Of a stretch of 64,000 nt of DNA, positions 21,201-29,000 are shown piece by piece. Source of the stretch: Nereocystis luetkeana. Its lineage: Eukaryota; Sar; Phaeophyceae; Laminariales; Laminariaceae. Under the pieces are notes generated by a model, which saw only the letters and a list, made by a program, of their open reading frames with translations, made no database searches and was not told the DNA's origin. Positions within the stretch are counted from its first letter, which is position 1. The number at the start of each line of letters is the position of its first letter. The DNA lies in the NCBI GenBank assembly GCA_031213475.1, contig JARUPZ010000010.1, forward strand, positions 4,814,776-4,878,775, in the 5' to 3' direction. The translations under genes and the position numbers were made by a program.

Positions 21201-24200
21201 AACCCTGAAGCGACGAGTACGTTTCTCCGTCCCGTTCTACACCAGACGAAAAACTAGTTGGCTACAGTACAAGATGCTGGAGATTCAAGCACCCGGAACC
21301 ACATTTTCAAACTTCAGCGTCGAGGTCCGCCCAGAAGGAGGACACTAAAAGTACTGTCGCCTTGGCGCACTGACGGGTGTGCACCAAGGAGCTCATATCG
21401 GCCCTGGCAAAGTTTGGCTCGATGGAGACGTTCGGCGCTAGAGGAGACAAACGAAAAGTCCTCGTCAAAAAAACGGCGGCAGACGTGCTTCCAGCCTTTC
21501 TTTGCTGTCGGGACTTTTTTGCACGCAATGCAACACAGGTGATTTTTTTGTTTTTCGTTTTTTTGAAACTGCCAGGCACACCCACCGACAGAAAATCAAA
21601 AGATATCGAGTCTGCTCGGAGCGACCGAGAAAGCAAGGAGGATATCCCGGCCACCCCAGAACCACGGACTCCCCTGTACCTAGGGCGGTCCGTCTTTGAG
21701 GCGGCCACTTTCCAGGTCAAATCCACGGACAACATTCTTGGGCGTTGAGACATCTACAAATTATAGCTTTTCTTTTCGCGGGTGGCAAGCAGGCATCATC
21801 ATCATGCTGTTCTCTATCTTCTTTCTGGCGGCAACGTCTACCATGGTCTCCCACCTGGGCAGCCTCGCTGTTAACAACGCAGTGATGTACGAGGTCAACC
21901 GCGCCGTAGGCCACGGCGCTTTACAGTTCTTCGGGATGGTCATGGCGCCTGTCATGGTAAGCACCGTTCGTTGTGGTTGTTGCTAATTTCAACCACCGTC
22001 ATGTTCGGCCAGAACGTGCCATCATCCCAAAAATGATACATACCCGGCACGCGGTACTGCTGTGTTATAGTCATAACGGCACGTATCCTACTGCAACATG
22101 AGCGCTATGAGTACGCGCAGTATGTACCTCATTTGCAACCAGCAACGCCGGCGACTACCCGTACGTATTTCTGCGGGTATCGTCCGCAGTTTTCATGAGC
22201 TTACATCCCTGGTGTGTATGGTGCGTACGCCCGAAGAGCGCCGGCGTACCGATGGACGACCACGACAACCCAACTTACCGTACAAGTAAGTGTCGTCTTC
22301 TTCGAGCTTTCTTTGCATTTGATTCACTCAAAGATACGTGTTTCCTTTCATCTCTCGGCTCTTCTTCTGTGTTGCACGTCACGTGGGTGAGGGTATATAG
22401 ATGCGCGAAATAGTAGATGACCGCTACAGTAGTAGTATATAACCCCCATCTCATGCAGCACCCGAACAAACCGTGCCCCCTCTGCATGTGTTTTCGTTTT
22501 TCGACAGATTTCATACATCAGTCGAGGAGGGTATGACGGCGCTGACACCCCATGCCTTGAGGGACCGATGTCGGAAGGTGATACTGTCCTCCTCCTACGT
22601 GTTTTTCTGTCCACCCCATCCACGTGTTTTGCTTTTTATGCGAGTCGATGAAATACGTCTGATTGCACAGCGGATCGTAGACGGCCTTGAATACGCGCGC
22701 GGTCCCCATTGGCTATGTATGGTCGGCGTTCCTGGCTTCCTATGTATACCGAAGGGTTGCAACAGTAGCAGAGAACATCTTCCTTTACAGCAAGCATGAT
22801 ATACATATGTGTCTGGGGTATAGCACTATTTCGCAGCTCAGTTACAGGTGGACAGTTCCCAAACATCTGCGGAACAAAACATAGAACTTGTTCTGTCATG
22901 GTGCTATAAATAAGTACTCTCGGGTGTGTTGCTGTGTATTGTATGTGGGAAGTTCATGTCGAACGATCCATCAAAACCTTAACGATGTTGAATGACAACA
23001 CCGCAGCTCTCGCTAGACCAACGGGTGCAGCCCAGTCGGAGTGTGGTCTATCTGGAGTGTTGACGTTGTCGCTAGTCGGCATATACCTCTGTAGTACGAA
23101 GTGGGCATACACTCTCGTTGTATATAGATCGCGGATAGACAGAGGCAACAACGATATTTGCTGATGGAGACCCGCTAAGTTACTGCGTCAGATAAAAGGG
23201 GTTCGAAACTGGCACGCCGTCAAGTGCTCTTTAGTGGCTGCGCCGGCTGTATTGGCACGTAATCTAATATTATACGATGTGCGTGGTGTGCGGCAACGAT
23301 AACTTACTTATAAAAACGGTCTCCACGAAAAACACGAAGCGAACTGCCCTCGGGTGCAGTCCCAATACTGGTGCGGGAATCATATTTACTACGTCTTAAT
23401 AGTAAAGTTCGCAGCTTCGATGATTTCATACCCAGCGTCCCTGCTGCCAGTTGCTCTGACGTACACAATACAAGATAGGCGTAAGCATGCATACCCTGCT
23501 GAACTATTTCGTGGTTTTTGTAGGCAACACATTGCTACTACTGTGGCAAGTCAATTGACCCCCGTCGCCGCTGCCACCGCCACGTTTCCCGACATGACCT
23601 TTATCAGAAGAGGATGTAACACACGATGGAGAGGTGGACGTCGCTCCCGTCGACCCTTGCATTGCTCTCACTACATGGGACGTTTCGGTTTCAGGCCTCC
23701 CGCCCACGCTCGGCAAAGGCTGTCGAGGAACGCTCGAGGGAGAGAGCGGTCCATCTGGTTTCTCGATCGGGAAGGTCAGTGACCGCACGGTGGGAAAGGC
23801 ATCTGGAAGACTACCGGCTGTATTCGCCTGTGATATGCGTCTCACATTATTGCATCTGGTACTGTACTGCACTTTGAGCAGGCCCTCCCGCCGACTGCCT
23901 TGGGACAAGGCCTGCCCAGCACTGCGCGTCGGCCTACGTGGGCGGCATTACCGACGAAGCCCTCTTCTACCGACGGCAGTTCATGGGACGGCGTGGTTAG
24001 CGTACATGACGCCCAGCAGGTGGGCCGCGAACCGAAGCGCTGTCAATAGTGACGTCTGCTGCGCGGTCATGATTTCTGAGTATACGCTGTCGGATAAAGA
24101 ACTGTGGTCAGTTTTAGGGAAGCCTTGCGGGCAGGGTTGCCGAACGCGCAGACGAACTATCACACAAGATGAAGACAAGGACGAAAAAATGTAGTAAAAT

Positions 24201-25285
24201 GCGTTACGTAGGCACAGTAATAAATAAGCTTCGGTCTGTTCGAGGGAGGTCGGGAATACACATTCACCCCATCACCGCGCTCGGAGACGAAGTTCACATT
24301 CGGAATGACAGTGAAGATGCACTAGCGATTGCGCTAAGCTCGCTAAACACACGCGCGTTGTAGACAATATCGCATGTTTGATATTGGTTGCTTTTATGGT
24401 TCAAAAGTACGTTTGGGCGTTCAGAATGTTCTCGGTCATTGTGGGTGATCCAGTCCGCAGCAACACGACTAAGGCCTCCTATAAAACGTTTACAGCCCCT
24501 CGTCGTCGTCGTCGTCATCCAACAATGCTGTCGCAAATGCCCTCCTGCAGAGCGAGGCTAACGACTTCCGAACTTTCGATGAGATCGGCGACTGGGAACC
24601 CATCGTTCGCGGTGAGTCTAACCATTGTGCTTGACCCATTCCGATAAGAGTCGGCCCCATTCACTCCTTATTCGGGAATAAAATAACGACAAATTTGACT
24701 GCACAAAATGACATAGTTGACTGTAAAGTGTAACTCTTATACTGCGGCTGCGAGATTTGCCCAAATATAACTCCCGCTGTACAAGAAAATATTTTTATCG
24801 ACACATTGTCCCCGAAATATGGGTGCAGTTTTAACGTAGCCATCACAATGAAAGTATCGCATACCACACGGCCTACGTGCAGTACGAGCACTGATGTCCT
24901 CATGTTTAGCTTTTTTTGCCAGTTTCACCGTCCTCGCGCTAACCACTTACTTCCAGAAGATTCCCTATTCACCTAGGTTTGATTGGTATTGTCGTAGCGC
25001 TGATGGCTGTTCCACCCCACCCACACGCACCTCCAGCTACCTGCCGTGGTACAGTAGTACAGGTTTTACAATATTCCAGGCTAGCGGTGACTCTCCACGA
25101 TCACAATGCCGGTAGCTGCCTTTCGTATGTTCGTTTTTTTTCCCCCTGTCGCGCACTCAGATGCCGACTTGATGTTGAACGAGAGTAGCGAGCTGGACTT
25201 CGACGTTGCCGTTTCGGCCTACGGACCACCATCTACGACCAACGCGCCCTCGTCACATGTCCCGCCGGAAGTGCTTGGGGAGTGA
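12096..25285 (+). CDS. Gene B: multi-exon integral membrane protein gene (span; exons listed separately)
   Basis: I assembled this plus-strand model from splice sites, phases and comparison with genes A and C. Exons: 12096-12227, 12343-12387, 12974-13107, 13216-13409, 13651-13704, 14379-14508, 14963-15070, 15215-15736, 16322-16529, 19834-19969, 21767-21956, 22508-22577, 23415-23480, 23608-23774, 23882-24019, 24551-24611 and 25161-25285. From 13216 to the stop every junction is in phase with no internal stop. The joint 13107/13216 is out of phase, so an exon there is missing or wrong. Total about 2.48 kb, near 825 residues. Features: a hydrophobic N-terminus, hydrophobic repeats in the 522-nt exon, a Ser/Pro/Thr linker, about four further membrane helices and an acidic tail. 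Two segments carry a GHxA motif opening a helix that ends near Pro (AMGHAAVLLAGAGTLAPI; AVGHGALQFFGMVMAPV). This distantly recalls cytochrome b561 helices, but I would not assign that family. Exon indels between copies are multiples of three. No RNA evidence is available to me. Confidence 0.5.
12343..12387 (+). CDS. Gene B exon 2 (15 codons)
   Basis: Encodes YYMGGSAPDGSQSCQ, ending at the strong donor CAG|GTGAGC. The acceptor is uncertain. The AG at 12341-12342 keeps phase with exon 1. A better pyrimidine-tract acceptor lies about 30 bases upstream (CCCTTCTCGACCCAG) but would put exon 1 out of phase. Confidence 0.35.
12974..13107 (+). CDS. Gene B exon 3: Cys/Arg/His-rich segment
   Basis: The acceptor TTCCTGTATTTTCAG is strong and the donor is TG|GTAGGC. 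In phase with exon 2 the exon reads from RCLLPERRLYTACSHGNEG to SNIW, hydrophilic with cysteines that could pair with the one at the end of exon 2. The next exon does not continue in phase, so this exon or its partner is uncertain. Confidence 0.35.
13216..13409 (+). CDS. Gene B exon 4: beta-strand-like extracellular-type segment
   Basis: The acceptor GACCTCGTCCTCAG is followed by 64 codons containing two similar strands, AGAVTIWVPP and PGAVVVWTSS. The donor is GAAAG|GTGAGA. Copy C (27166-27359) differs in this frame by one silent and one Thr/Ala change, fewer amino-acid changes than in the other frames. Confidence 0.5.
13651..13704 (+). CDS. Gene B exon 5: small symmetric exon
   Basis: 54 nt, beginning and ending in phase 2, so it can be skipped without a frameshift. 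The acceptor is GTTTTGTCAG. The donor is AG|GTAAAA in gene B but AG|GAAAAA in copy C (27655), so C either skips it or reads through. Confidence 0.3.
14379..14508 (+). CDS. Gene B exon 6
   Basis: The acceptor TAATCTTACCGCAG and donor TCG|GTGAGG enclose 43 codons. They start LMHGAILASRHARR and end in a Thr/Ser/Glu-rich stretch (MPTTVDTS). Phase 2 at entry matches exons 4 and 5; phase 0 at exit matches exon 7. The DNA is identical in copy C (28333-28462). Confidence 0.45.
14963..15070 (+). CDS. Gene B exon 7: Ser/Pro-rich segment
   Basis: 36 codons (CVGTSLLCRLGLNG...SSSLLDM) lie between the acceptor ACACTGCAG and the donor ATG|GTTAAT. Phase 0 on both sides. An overlapping frame that encodes a membrane-like stretch is also open here, so the frame choice rests on phase. 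The DNA is identical in copy C (28917-29024). Confidence 0.4.
15215..15736 (+). CDS. Gene B exon 8: hydrophobic repeats and a glutamine run
   Basis: A long pyrimidine tract (15125-15200) precedes acceptor GCGCAAAG, and the donor is CAG|GTATAC. The 174 codons are in phase 0. After VDPSHEAVLETRPPWFELD comes a series of hydrophobic, Trp-containing repeats of about 25 residues (for example SKTWLAVLFLSDTWVRG and VSMWLAVVFLFKLAGR), then ATYDPGQEG and a poly-Gln end coded by CAG. Copy C (29169-29696) is identical except for two extra CAG codons. Other frames are also open here, so RNA is needed to settle the frame. I prefer this one for its phase fit and repeat structure. Confidence 0.5.
15737..16321 (+). 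other. Intron after exon 8
   Basis: 585 bp, ending with CCCATGCGTGGGTATACAG. I see no other gene in it. Confidence 0.4.
16322..16529 (+). CDS. Gene B exon 9: Ser/Thr/Pro-rich linker
   Basis: Encodes VNTSSTPSPVQAVSPAL and further Pro/Ser/Thr/Ala-rich sequence, then a basic end (HHKARLRRES). Entry phase 0 matches exon 8 and exit phase 1 matches exon 10. The donor is G|GTATCG in B. In copy C it is G|GGATCG, so C may use the next GT six bases on (GTTCAC), which keeps phase. Confidence 0.45.
16790..16955 (+). repeat. Polypurine (GGGAGG-type) tract
   Basis: About 165 bases almost free of T and C, rich in GGGAGG and AAGGGAGG blocks. It could form G-quadruplexes or triplex DNA. It is conserved in copy C at about 30755-30900. 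ORFs across it encode low-complexity Gly/Arg or Pro/Ser proteins and are rejected as genes. Confidence 0.8.
17340..17770 (-). mobile_element. Interrupted tRNA-derived SINE (minus strand)
   Basis: 17340-17450 matches the minus-strand tail and body of the SINE family (oligo-T run, then CTCAGATCCGGGGTCAC). 17728-17770 matches a more internal part (CCCTTTCTTCCCTCGTCGACTCG). The 270-odd bases between (about 17455-17727) are foreign and look like an insertion into the SINE. Copy C has the same arrangement at about 31300-31731, so both events predate the 14-kb duplication. Confidence 0.5.
18440..18730 (-). mobile_element. tRNA-derived SINE (minus strand), near full length
   Basis: Read on the minus strand it has a tRNA-like head with a B-box-like GGTACCCGAGCTCGAATCCC, then the family body: TTGCAATAATAAAAAGGAA, GTGGGTAGGC, CGAGTCGATGAGGGAAGAA, TCGCGATGAAAAT and CCCCGGATCTGAGCTACT. 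A T-rich plus-strand end corresponds to its poly-A tail. The counterpart in copy C is 32405-32700. Confidence 0.6.
19380..19600. repeat. CpG-rich degenerate repeat array
   Basis: Irregular repeats of GAGCGACGG / CGACGAGATCGAGC-like units in an intron of gene B, with local GC far above the neighbouring AT-rich sequence. The counterpart is 33345-33565. ORFs on both strands are compositional artefacts. Confidence 0.6.
19834..19969 (+). CDS. Gene B exon 10: transmembrane exon with a GHAA motif
   Basis: The acceptor TTCTCCCTCTCTCGCCCTGTAG is excellent and the donor is TG|GTGCGT. The 136 nt read GYTPGHALVVCGTTTP and continue into AARIAMGHAAVLLAGAGT and LAPIECTD. One clear membrane helix. Entry phase 1 and exit phase 2 match exons 9 and 11. 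Copy C (33799-33934) carries the same exon. Confidence 0.6.
20230..20275. repeat. 46-bp palindrome, GTGGGAATGAC family
   Basis: GTGGGAATGAC...GTCATTCCCATTG forms a hairpin. A related palindrome is at 20719-20763 and counterparts are at 34195-34240 and 34691-34735. A minimal MITE is likely. Confidence 0.5.
20719..20763. repeat. 45-bp palindrome, CAATGGGAATGAC family
   Basis: ACAATGGGAATGACTATTAA...TAATTCCCATTGT with an AT-rich core. It lies directly before the point where homology with copy A begins. Confidence 0.5.
20866..21542. mobile_element. 677-bp foldback element with long inverted repeats (copy B)
   Basis: Arms of about 260-270 bp (about 20866-21165 and 21265-21542) are inverted copies of each other around a 100-bp centre. 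The termini are TCACCTGTGTTGCA and TGCAACACAGGTGA. It is present in copies B and C (34838-35509) and absent from copy A near 925. It has no coding capacity of its own; ORFs in it are mirror images of the two arms. A foldback or MULE-like MITE is the likeliest class (inference). Confidence 0.65.
21767..21956 (+). CDS. Gene B exon 11: two transmembrane helices with a GHGA motif
   Basis: 190 nt ending at donor ATG|GTAAGC. The exon encodes WQAGIIIMLFSIFFLAATST, then SHLGSLAVNNAVMYEVNR and AVGHGALQFFGMVMAPVM. With the acceptor at ATTATAG it enters in phase 2, matching exon 10. Differences among copies A (to 1322), B and C (35734-35923) are largely silent or conservative. The GHGA helix resembles the GHAA helix of exon 10, hinting at an internal duplication. 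Confidence 0.6.
22508..22577 (+). CDS. Gene B exon 12
   Basis: The acceptor TTTTCGTTTTTCGACAG and donor GAAG|GTGATA enclose ISYISRGGYDGADTPCLEGP and MSE. Copy A (1887-1956) gives ISYISPGGFDGTDIPCLEGP: the same phase and mostly conservative changes. In A the acceptor AG is mutated to AT. The exit phase 1 matches exon 13 directly. Confidence 0.5.
23415..23480 (+). CDS. Gene B exon 13: short hydrophobic segment
   Basis: Encodes SMISYPASLLPVALTYTIQ plus two residues, probably a membrane helix. The donor C|GTAAGC is present in A and B. A second donor six bases upstream (CAAG|GTAGGC) exists in A but is GA in B. Using GTAAGC keeps both copies functional and in phase. Confidence 0.45.
23608..23774 (+). 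CDS. Gene B exon 14: hydrophilic segment after the last helix
   Basis: The acceptor GACATGACCTTTATCAG and donor AAG|GTCAGT enclose EDVTHDGEVDVAPVDPCIAL followed by TTWDVSVSGLPPTLGKG and a Gly/Ser stretch ending FSIGK. Same length in copy A (2997-3163). It fits a cytosolic domain following exon 13. Confidence 0.5.
23882..24019 (+). CDS. Gene B exon 15: Pro/Ser-rich cytosolic segment
   Basis: 46 codons, phase 0 on both sides, from ALPPTALGQGLPSTARRPTW to VSVHDAQQ. The donor is CAG|GTGGGC. Copy A (3354-3491) has several third-position changes and few replacements. Confidence 0.55.
24551..24611 (+). CDS. Gene B exon 16: acidic conserved segment
   Basis: The acceptor AATGCCCTCCTGCAG and donor CGCG|GTGAGT enclose SEANDFRTFDEIGDWEPIVR. 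Copy A (4026-4086) differs mainly at one residue. Sequence just upstream of the acceptor is far more variable between copies, which supports this boundary. The phase 0 entry fits exon 15. Confidence 0.6.
25161..25285 (+). CDS. Gene B terminal exon: acidic tail and stop codon
   Basis: The acceptor TCCCCCTGTCGCGCACTCAG is strong. The split codon G|AT joins exon 16 to DADLMLNESSELDFDVAVSA and a Pro-rich end (PPEVLGE), with TGA at 25283-25285. Copy A ends the same way at 4758-4760 with several substitutions and no indel. Confidence 0.6.
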
Positions 25286-26039
25286 GTCCCCTTTGTTTAT
25301 CAAGCGGTTTCCGTGAGGTTTCCCTGCGTTGCCAATATTGGCTTCAAAACAGACAAGACTTTTCTTGAAAACGGATCGTGCTTGTCTATAAAATGGACCA
25401 AACTTGTCTCGAAAACGGTTGCATTACACATTACATGTCTTGGGAGAAAGTTAAACGTATCTCGAAAACGGAGGAAACTTGGCTCGGAAACAAGCCGCCT
25501 TGATCGACATTCCTTCCTTAGTCGGGCGTGCGTTTTATGGCGTGTTACTCGAGGCAGCTCAGAGACACCTATCGGAACCACCTTCGTTTTATGGCGCGTT
25601 AGTCGAGGCAGCTCTTTGACACCTATCTTTATGATACTGCTGTCTCGAACGGTCAGTGGTCCGGCTATGATATACTTTGGTATACGCTTAGATAGCGAGC
25701 CTGTGCTTGTGCGTCGAAATGTGACGGATAATAGACACTGTAGTTGCTTTATTTCAGAGATAGCGGCAGCCTACTGCTGTAAACTTCTTAGAAACGCAAT
25801 CCTAGTAATCGTAAACTCGTATTGTGGAGAGAGAGAAAGAGCGCCATGGAAACTCCTATCGGTACTAACTACTTGTAGTGGCAGAAGGCTCAAGAACATG
25901 ATGTGCCAACATACACACAGTGATGGCTACTCTACAGTAGCATCATGTTTCTTCAGTAGTGCTGCAGTATGGTATGGTGCTTCTACATGGGGTGCGAGAC
26001 AAAAAGACGAAACAGCTCTACACTCCTAAGAAGGCCAGA

Positions 26040-29000
26040 ATGGAAAACAAACCAGTGCGGTGGGGTTTCCGGACAAGATTACGAAAAGTGATTTCTTTCA
26101 TATTTGCATTTTACTTGGTTTTCGTATACCCCTCATTTTACAGTGCTGATAAGAACGGCATTTCTACAGTAAGTAGCGGAGAAGAGGAGTCGCCGCTCAC
26201 CTTCACTTCCCGAACTCCCTTCCTGAAAACGCCTCCCTTCTCGACCCAGAGATAGCGCCGTCAACACAACATCGTTGTTCGAGTACTACATGGGTGGCTC
26301 CGCGCCTGATGGCAGCCAAACCTGTCAGGTGAGCGTGGCGGAGTGGGGATATCCAATCCATACAAACACCTTGAGCTTCAAAACACAAAATACGTGGGCA
26401 GAGTTATTAACGTTTCCTGAGCGATGCACGATTGCGCCCCGCCCGAGACAAGATCAACTGCCTACCGCTGCTTTGGTTAGTGGCCACCGCATGATGAGAT
26501 GCGACGGTCGACTGTACGGTAAGGTGGCCCGACGCCACCCTGCTAAGTAAGTTCTGAAGTTCTCTGGAGTTATTGCCTTGGTTGGTGATGCATCGCCTGG
26601 TGTATCGCTGCGCACGATAGTGGACGACCCCCGCTAAAGTCCACAGCTACAGGCAGTAACGACTGAAGGTAGCTCCCAATGAGGAGCTATGCTGGCCTTC
26701 AGTGCCCGGTGATGGTTCGTGATGCCGAGCCTTCAATCGCTTCGCAACACAAGGTTCTATCACTGCACTGCTTTCCAACCGTCCTATGATATATCAGATG
26801 CCTAGTACCAGGTATCATTTGTGAGTAGCTTATACTCAAACGTCGGACGGAAACGGGGTGTGCTTGCTTTCCCCCTCGTCCTTTTGCACCGAGAAAAAGC
26901 GTCCCATCTTCCTGTATTTTCAGCGATGTCTGTTGCCTGAGCGGCGTCTGTATACCGCATGTTCCCATGGTAACGAAGGCCGCGGAATGCACGACTTCCG
27001 ACGTGCCAAGTGGGCGCCTTCCGCGCATCAGCAGCCGCCACCGAACAGTAACATCTGGTAGGCAATCGTGGCAAAACAATCATCGAATCGAGAATTGCTT
27101 CAGACCGCCCTTACAATCGTGCCTGTTTCCCCCCTCTGGTGTATATTCCACGACCTCGTCCTCAGGCCGATGCTGGAGCCGTGACAATATGGGTCCCTCC
27201 TGTCAAGTGGTCTACTCTGGACGAAGCTGTTCCTCCCGCTGAGCCTGGAGCCGTGGTTGTTTGGGCTTCCTCGGAGAAGGCTTACGGAAGGAATGTAGCA
27301 CCTAAACGGTGCTGCTACAGGCTTCCCCGCGTGCTTGACCGCAACTATGCAGGAGAAAGGTGAGAAGTGTTGCGAGAGCCTGTTCGCGTACTGTAGGCGG
27401 TCGACCAGTCCTTCGTTGGACAAACCCTACCGGGTGTGAGCTTGTTGAAAGTACAGACGGTGTTGTGGAAACGCCTGCAAGACCCCGCACACGCGCTTGT
27501 TCGTGGTTAAGGTTGGAAGATGCTGCGAGACTTGTGCCAGAGATACCCCGACAAAGCCTATTCGTTAGTTGTCAGGGACACCCTCGGCACGTTTTTTCAG
27601 AGAGCTGATAGCCCGCCTATATCACCCCCGACGCGTAGCGAGGGATATTAGTAGGAAAAAAACGAATACTACTGGTAGCCTTGTTAGCAGAGACGACGAA
27701 CGCGTTGATTTTACCTACCAGGTACTGTATGTTACAGTCTCATTGCTGGCACTACCGATGCGATGCAACGAGGCCACCGGTCCTCGTAGTCTTCTCCGGA
27801 TGGTGCCATTTCTTAATGGGCTGCCGACGAAGCCGCCGTGCTCACAGACACATAACAACGTCACACCCGTCCACCCACCCACCCACCCACCCACTCCCGC
27901 AGCGGCGTTTTTCCTCAGGAAAATAGCACCAGCTGAATCCCTGTACGTGCTTCAAATATTTAGCATTTCCTCGGGCAGATAGTCCAGTACGCACGCAAAC
28001 GCTTTGTTAGCGTCTAGTCTTGAAACGTGTTTCCCACTGCAGTACTGTTGGAGCAACGGTATCAAAGGGTCACGGGTGCCATGGTGTGAACGTACTGCCG
28101 TAAGCACCTGACACTATCTGATATTCGTATTTTTGCAGGGTAAGTGTACCGATTGAGTTCCGCAGAATGTATACTTGATTCTGGTGTTTCAGCGTCGCAT
28201 GAGAGTCAGAGGAACTGTAGGCAGCAGCAAGCCTCTCCCACCATGAAGAAAGATACTATGGGAATGTTACAGAAACATCTGATACGTGAGCCGTCACGCA
28301 TTGATGTGTTTCCCAATGTAATCTTACCGCAGGCTCATGCATGGCGCGATTTTGGCGTCGCGCCATGCTCGCCGGACTGCCAGGGCGCTCTATCTCCCCT
28401 ACATGCAAAAGACCACCGAAGCTTCCGCCGAAGAATCAATGCCAACCACCGTTGACACGTCGGTGAGGAATTCTTGTTAACCCTGGTATTTATGCGTTGT
28501 ATGGCTCTCGAAAAATTAGGCGATAACATAATCCCGATACAACACCACCACATTATCCACGCACATATTGTTGATAGAGAGTACACACCGTCCGACTTTC
28601 TCTACCCGTATCGAAACAGGTGATGCCTAGTTGAGTTCAAGGGCACACTGATCTTGATGTTTTCCCCTCCTATGTTTTACTCCTCTCGGCTTATCTCAGC
28701 TCCGGCTCGAACAGCTTCTTACATTACACTCTGCACGGCTGGCGTAAACATAGCGTAACCGTGAGTGTGACGTTGGTGTAGTCCCACAATCCCTACCGTA
28801 CCGAGTGTGGCTTGCCGCGAGTGACCTTGTAGCGACCATGGCCGGACGGAATCCAAGCTGGAGCCTGGGTGCCCAGGAGGTACCCAACCGAACATTGCCG
28901 GTGCGCTACACTGCAGTGCGTCGGCACGTCATTGTTGTGTCGACTTGGACTCAATGGCTTGTCCTCGCGTCCTGCATCGCCTTCCCCGCTCGCGCCGTCC

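Larger units (their letters stand above)
19970..21766 (+). other. Intron between exons 10 and 11, rich in palindromic elements
   Basis: Contains two short palindromes sharing CAATGGGAATGAC ends (20230-20275 and 20719-20763), a 65-70-bp direct repeat (about 20310-20380 and 20650-20720: GGAAATCGA...CTCGGGTAGCGTTT), a B-box-like GTGGTTCGATTCTCGCC at about 20419-20436 and the 677-bp foldback element 20866-21542. Confidence 0.55.

Noticed and set aside
19834..21956. Firm assignment of the gene to the cytochrome b561 family
   Set aside because: Only two GHxA helices ending near Pro resemble it. The set of four conserved His positions could not be established from the model.
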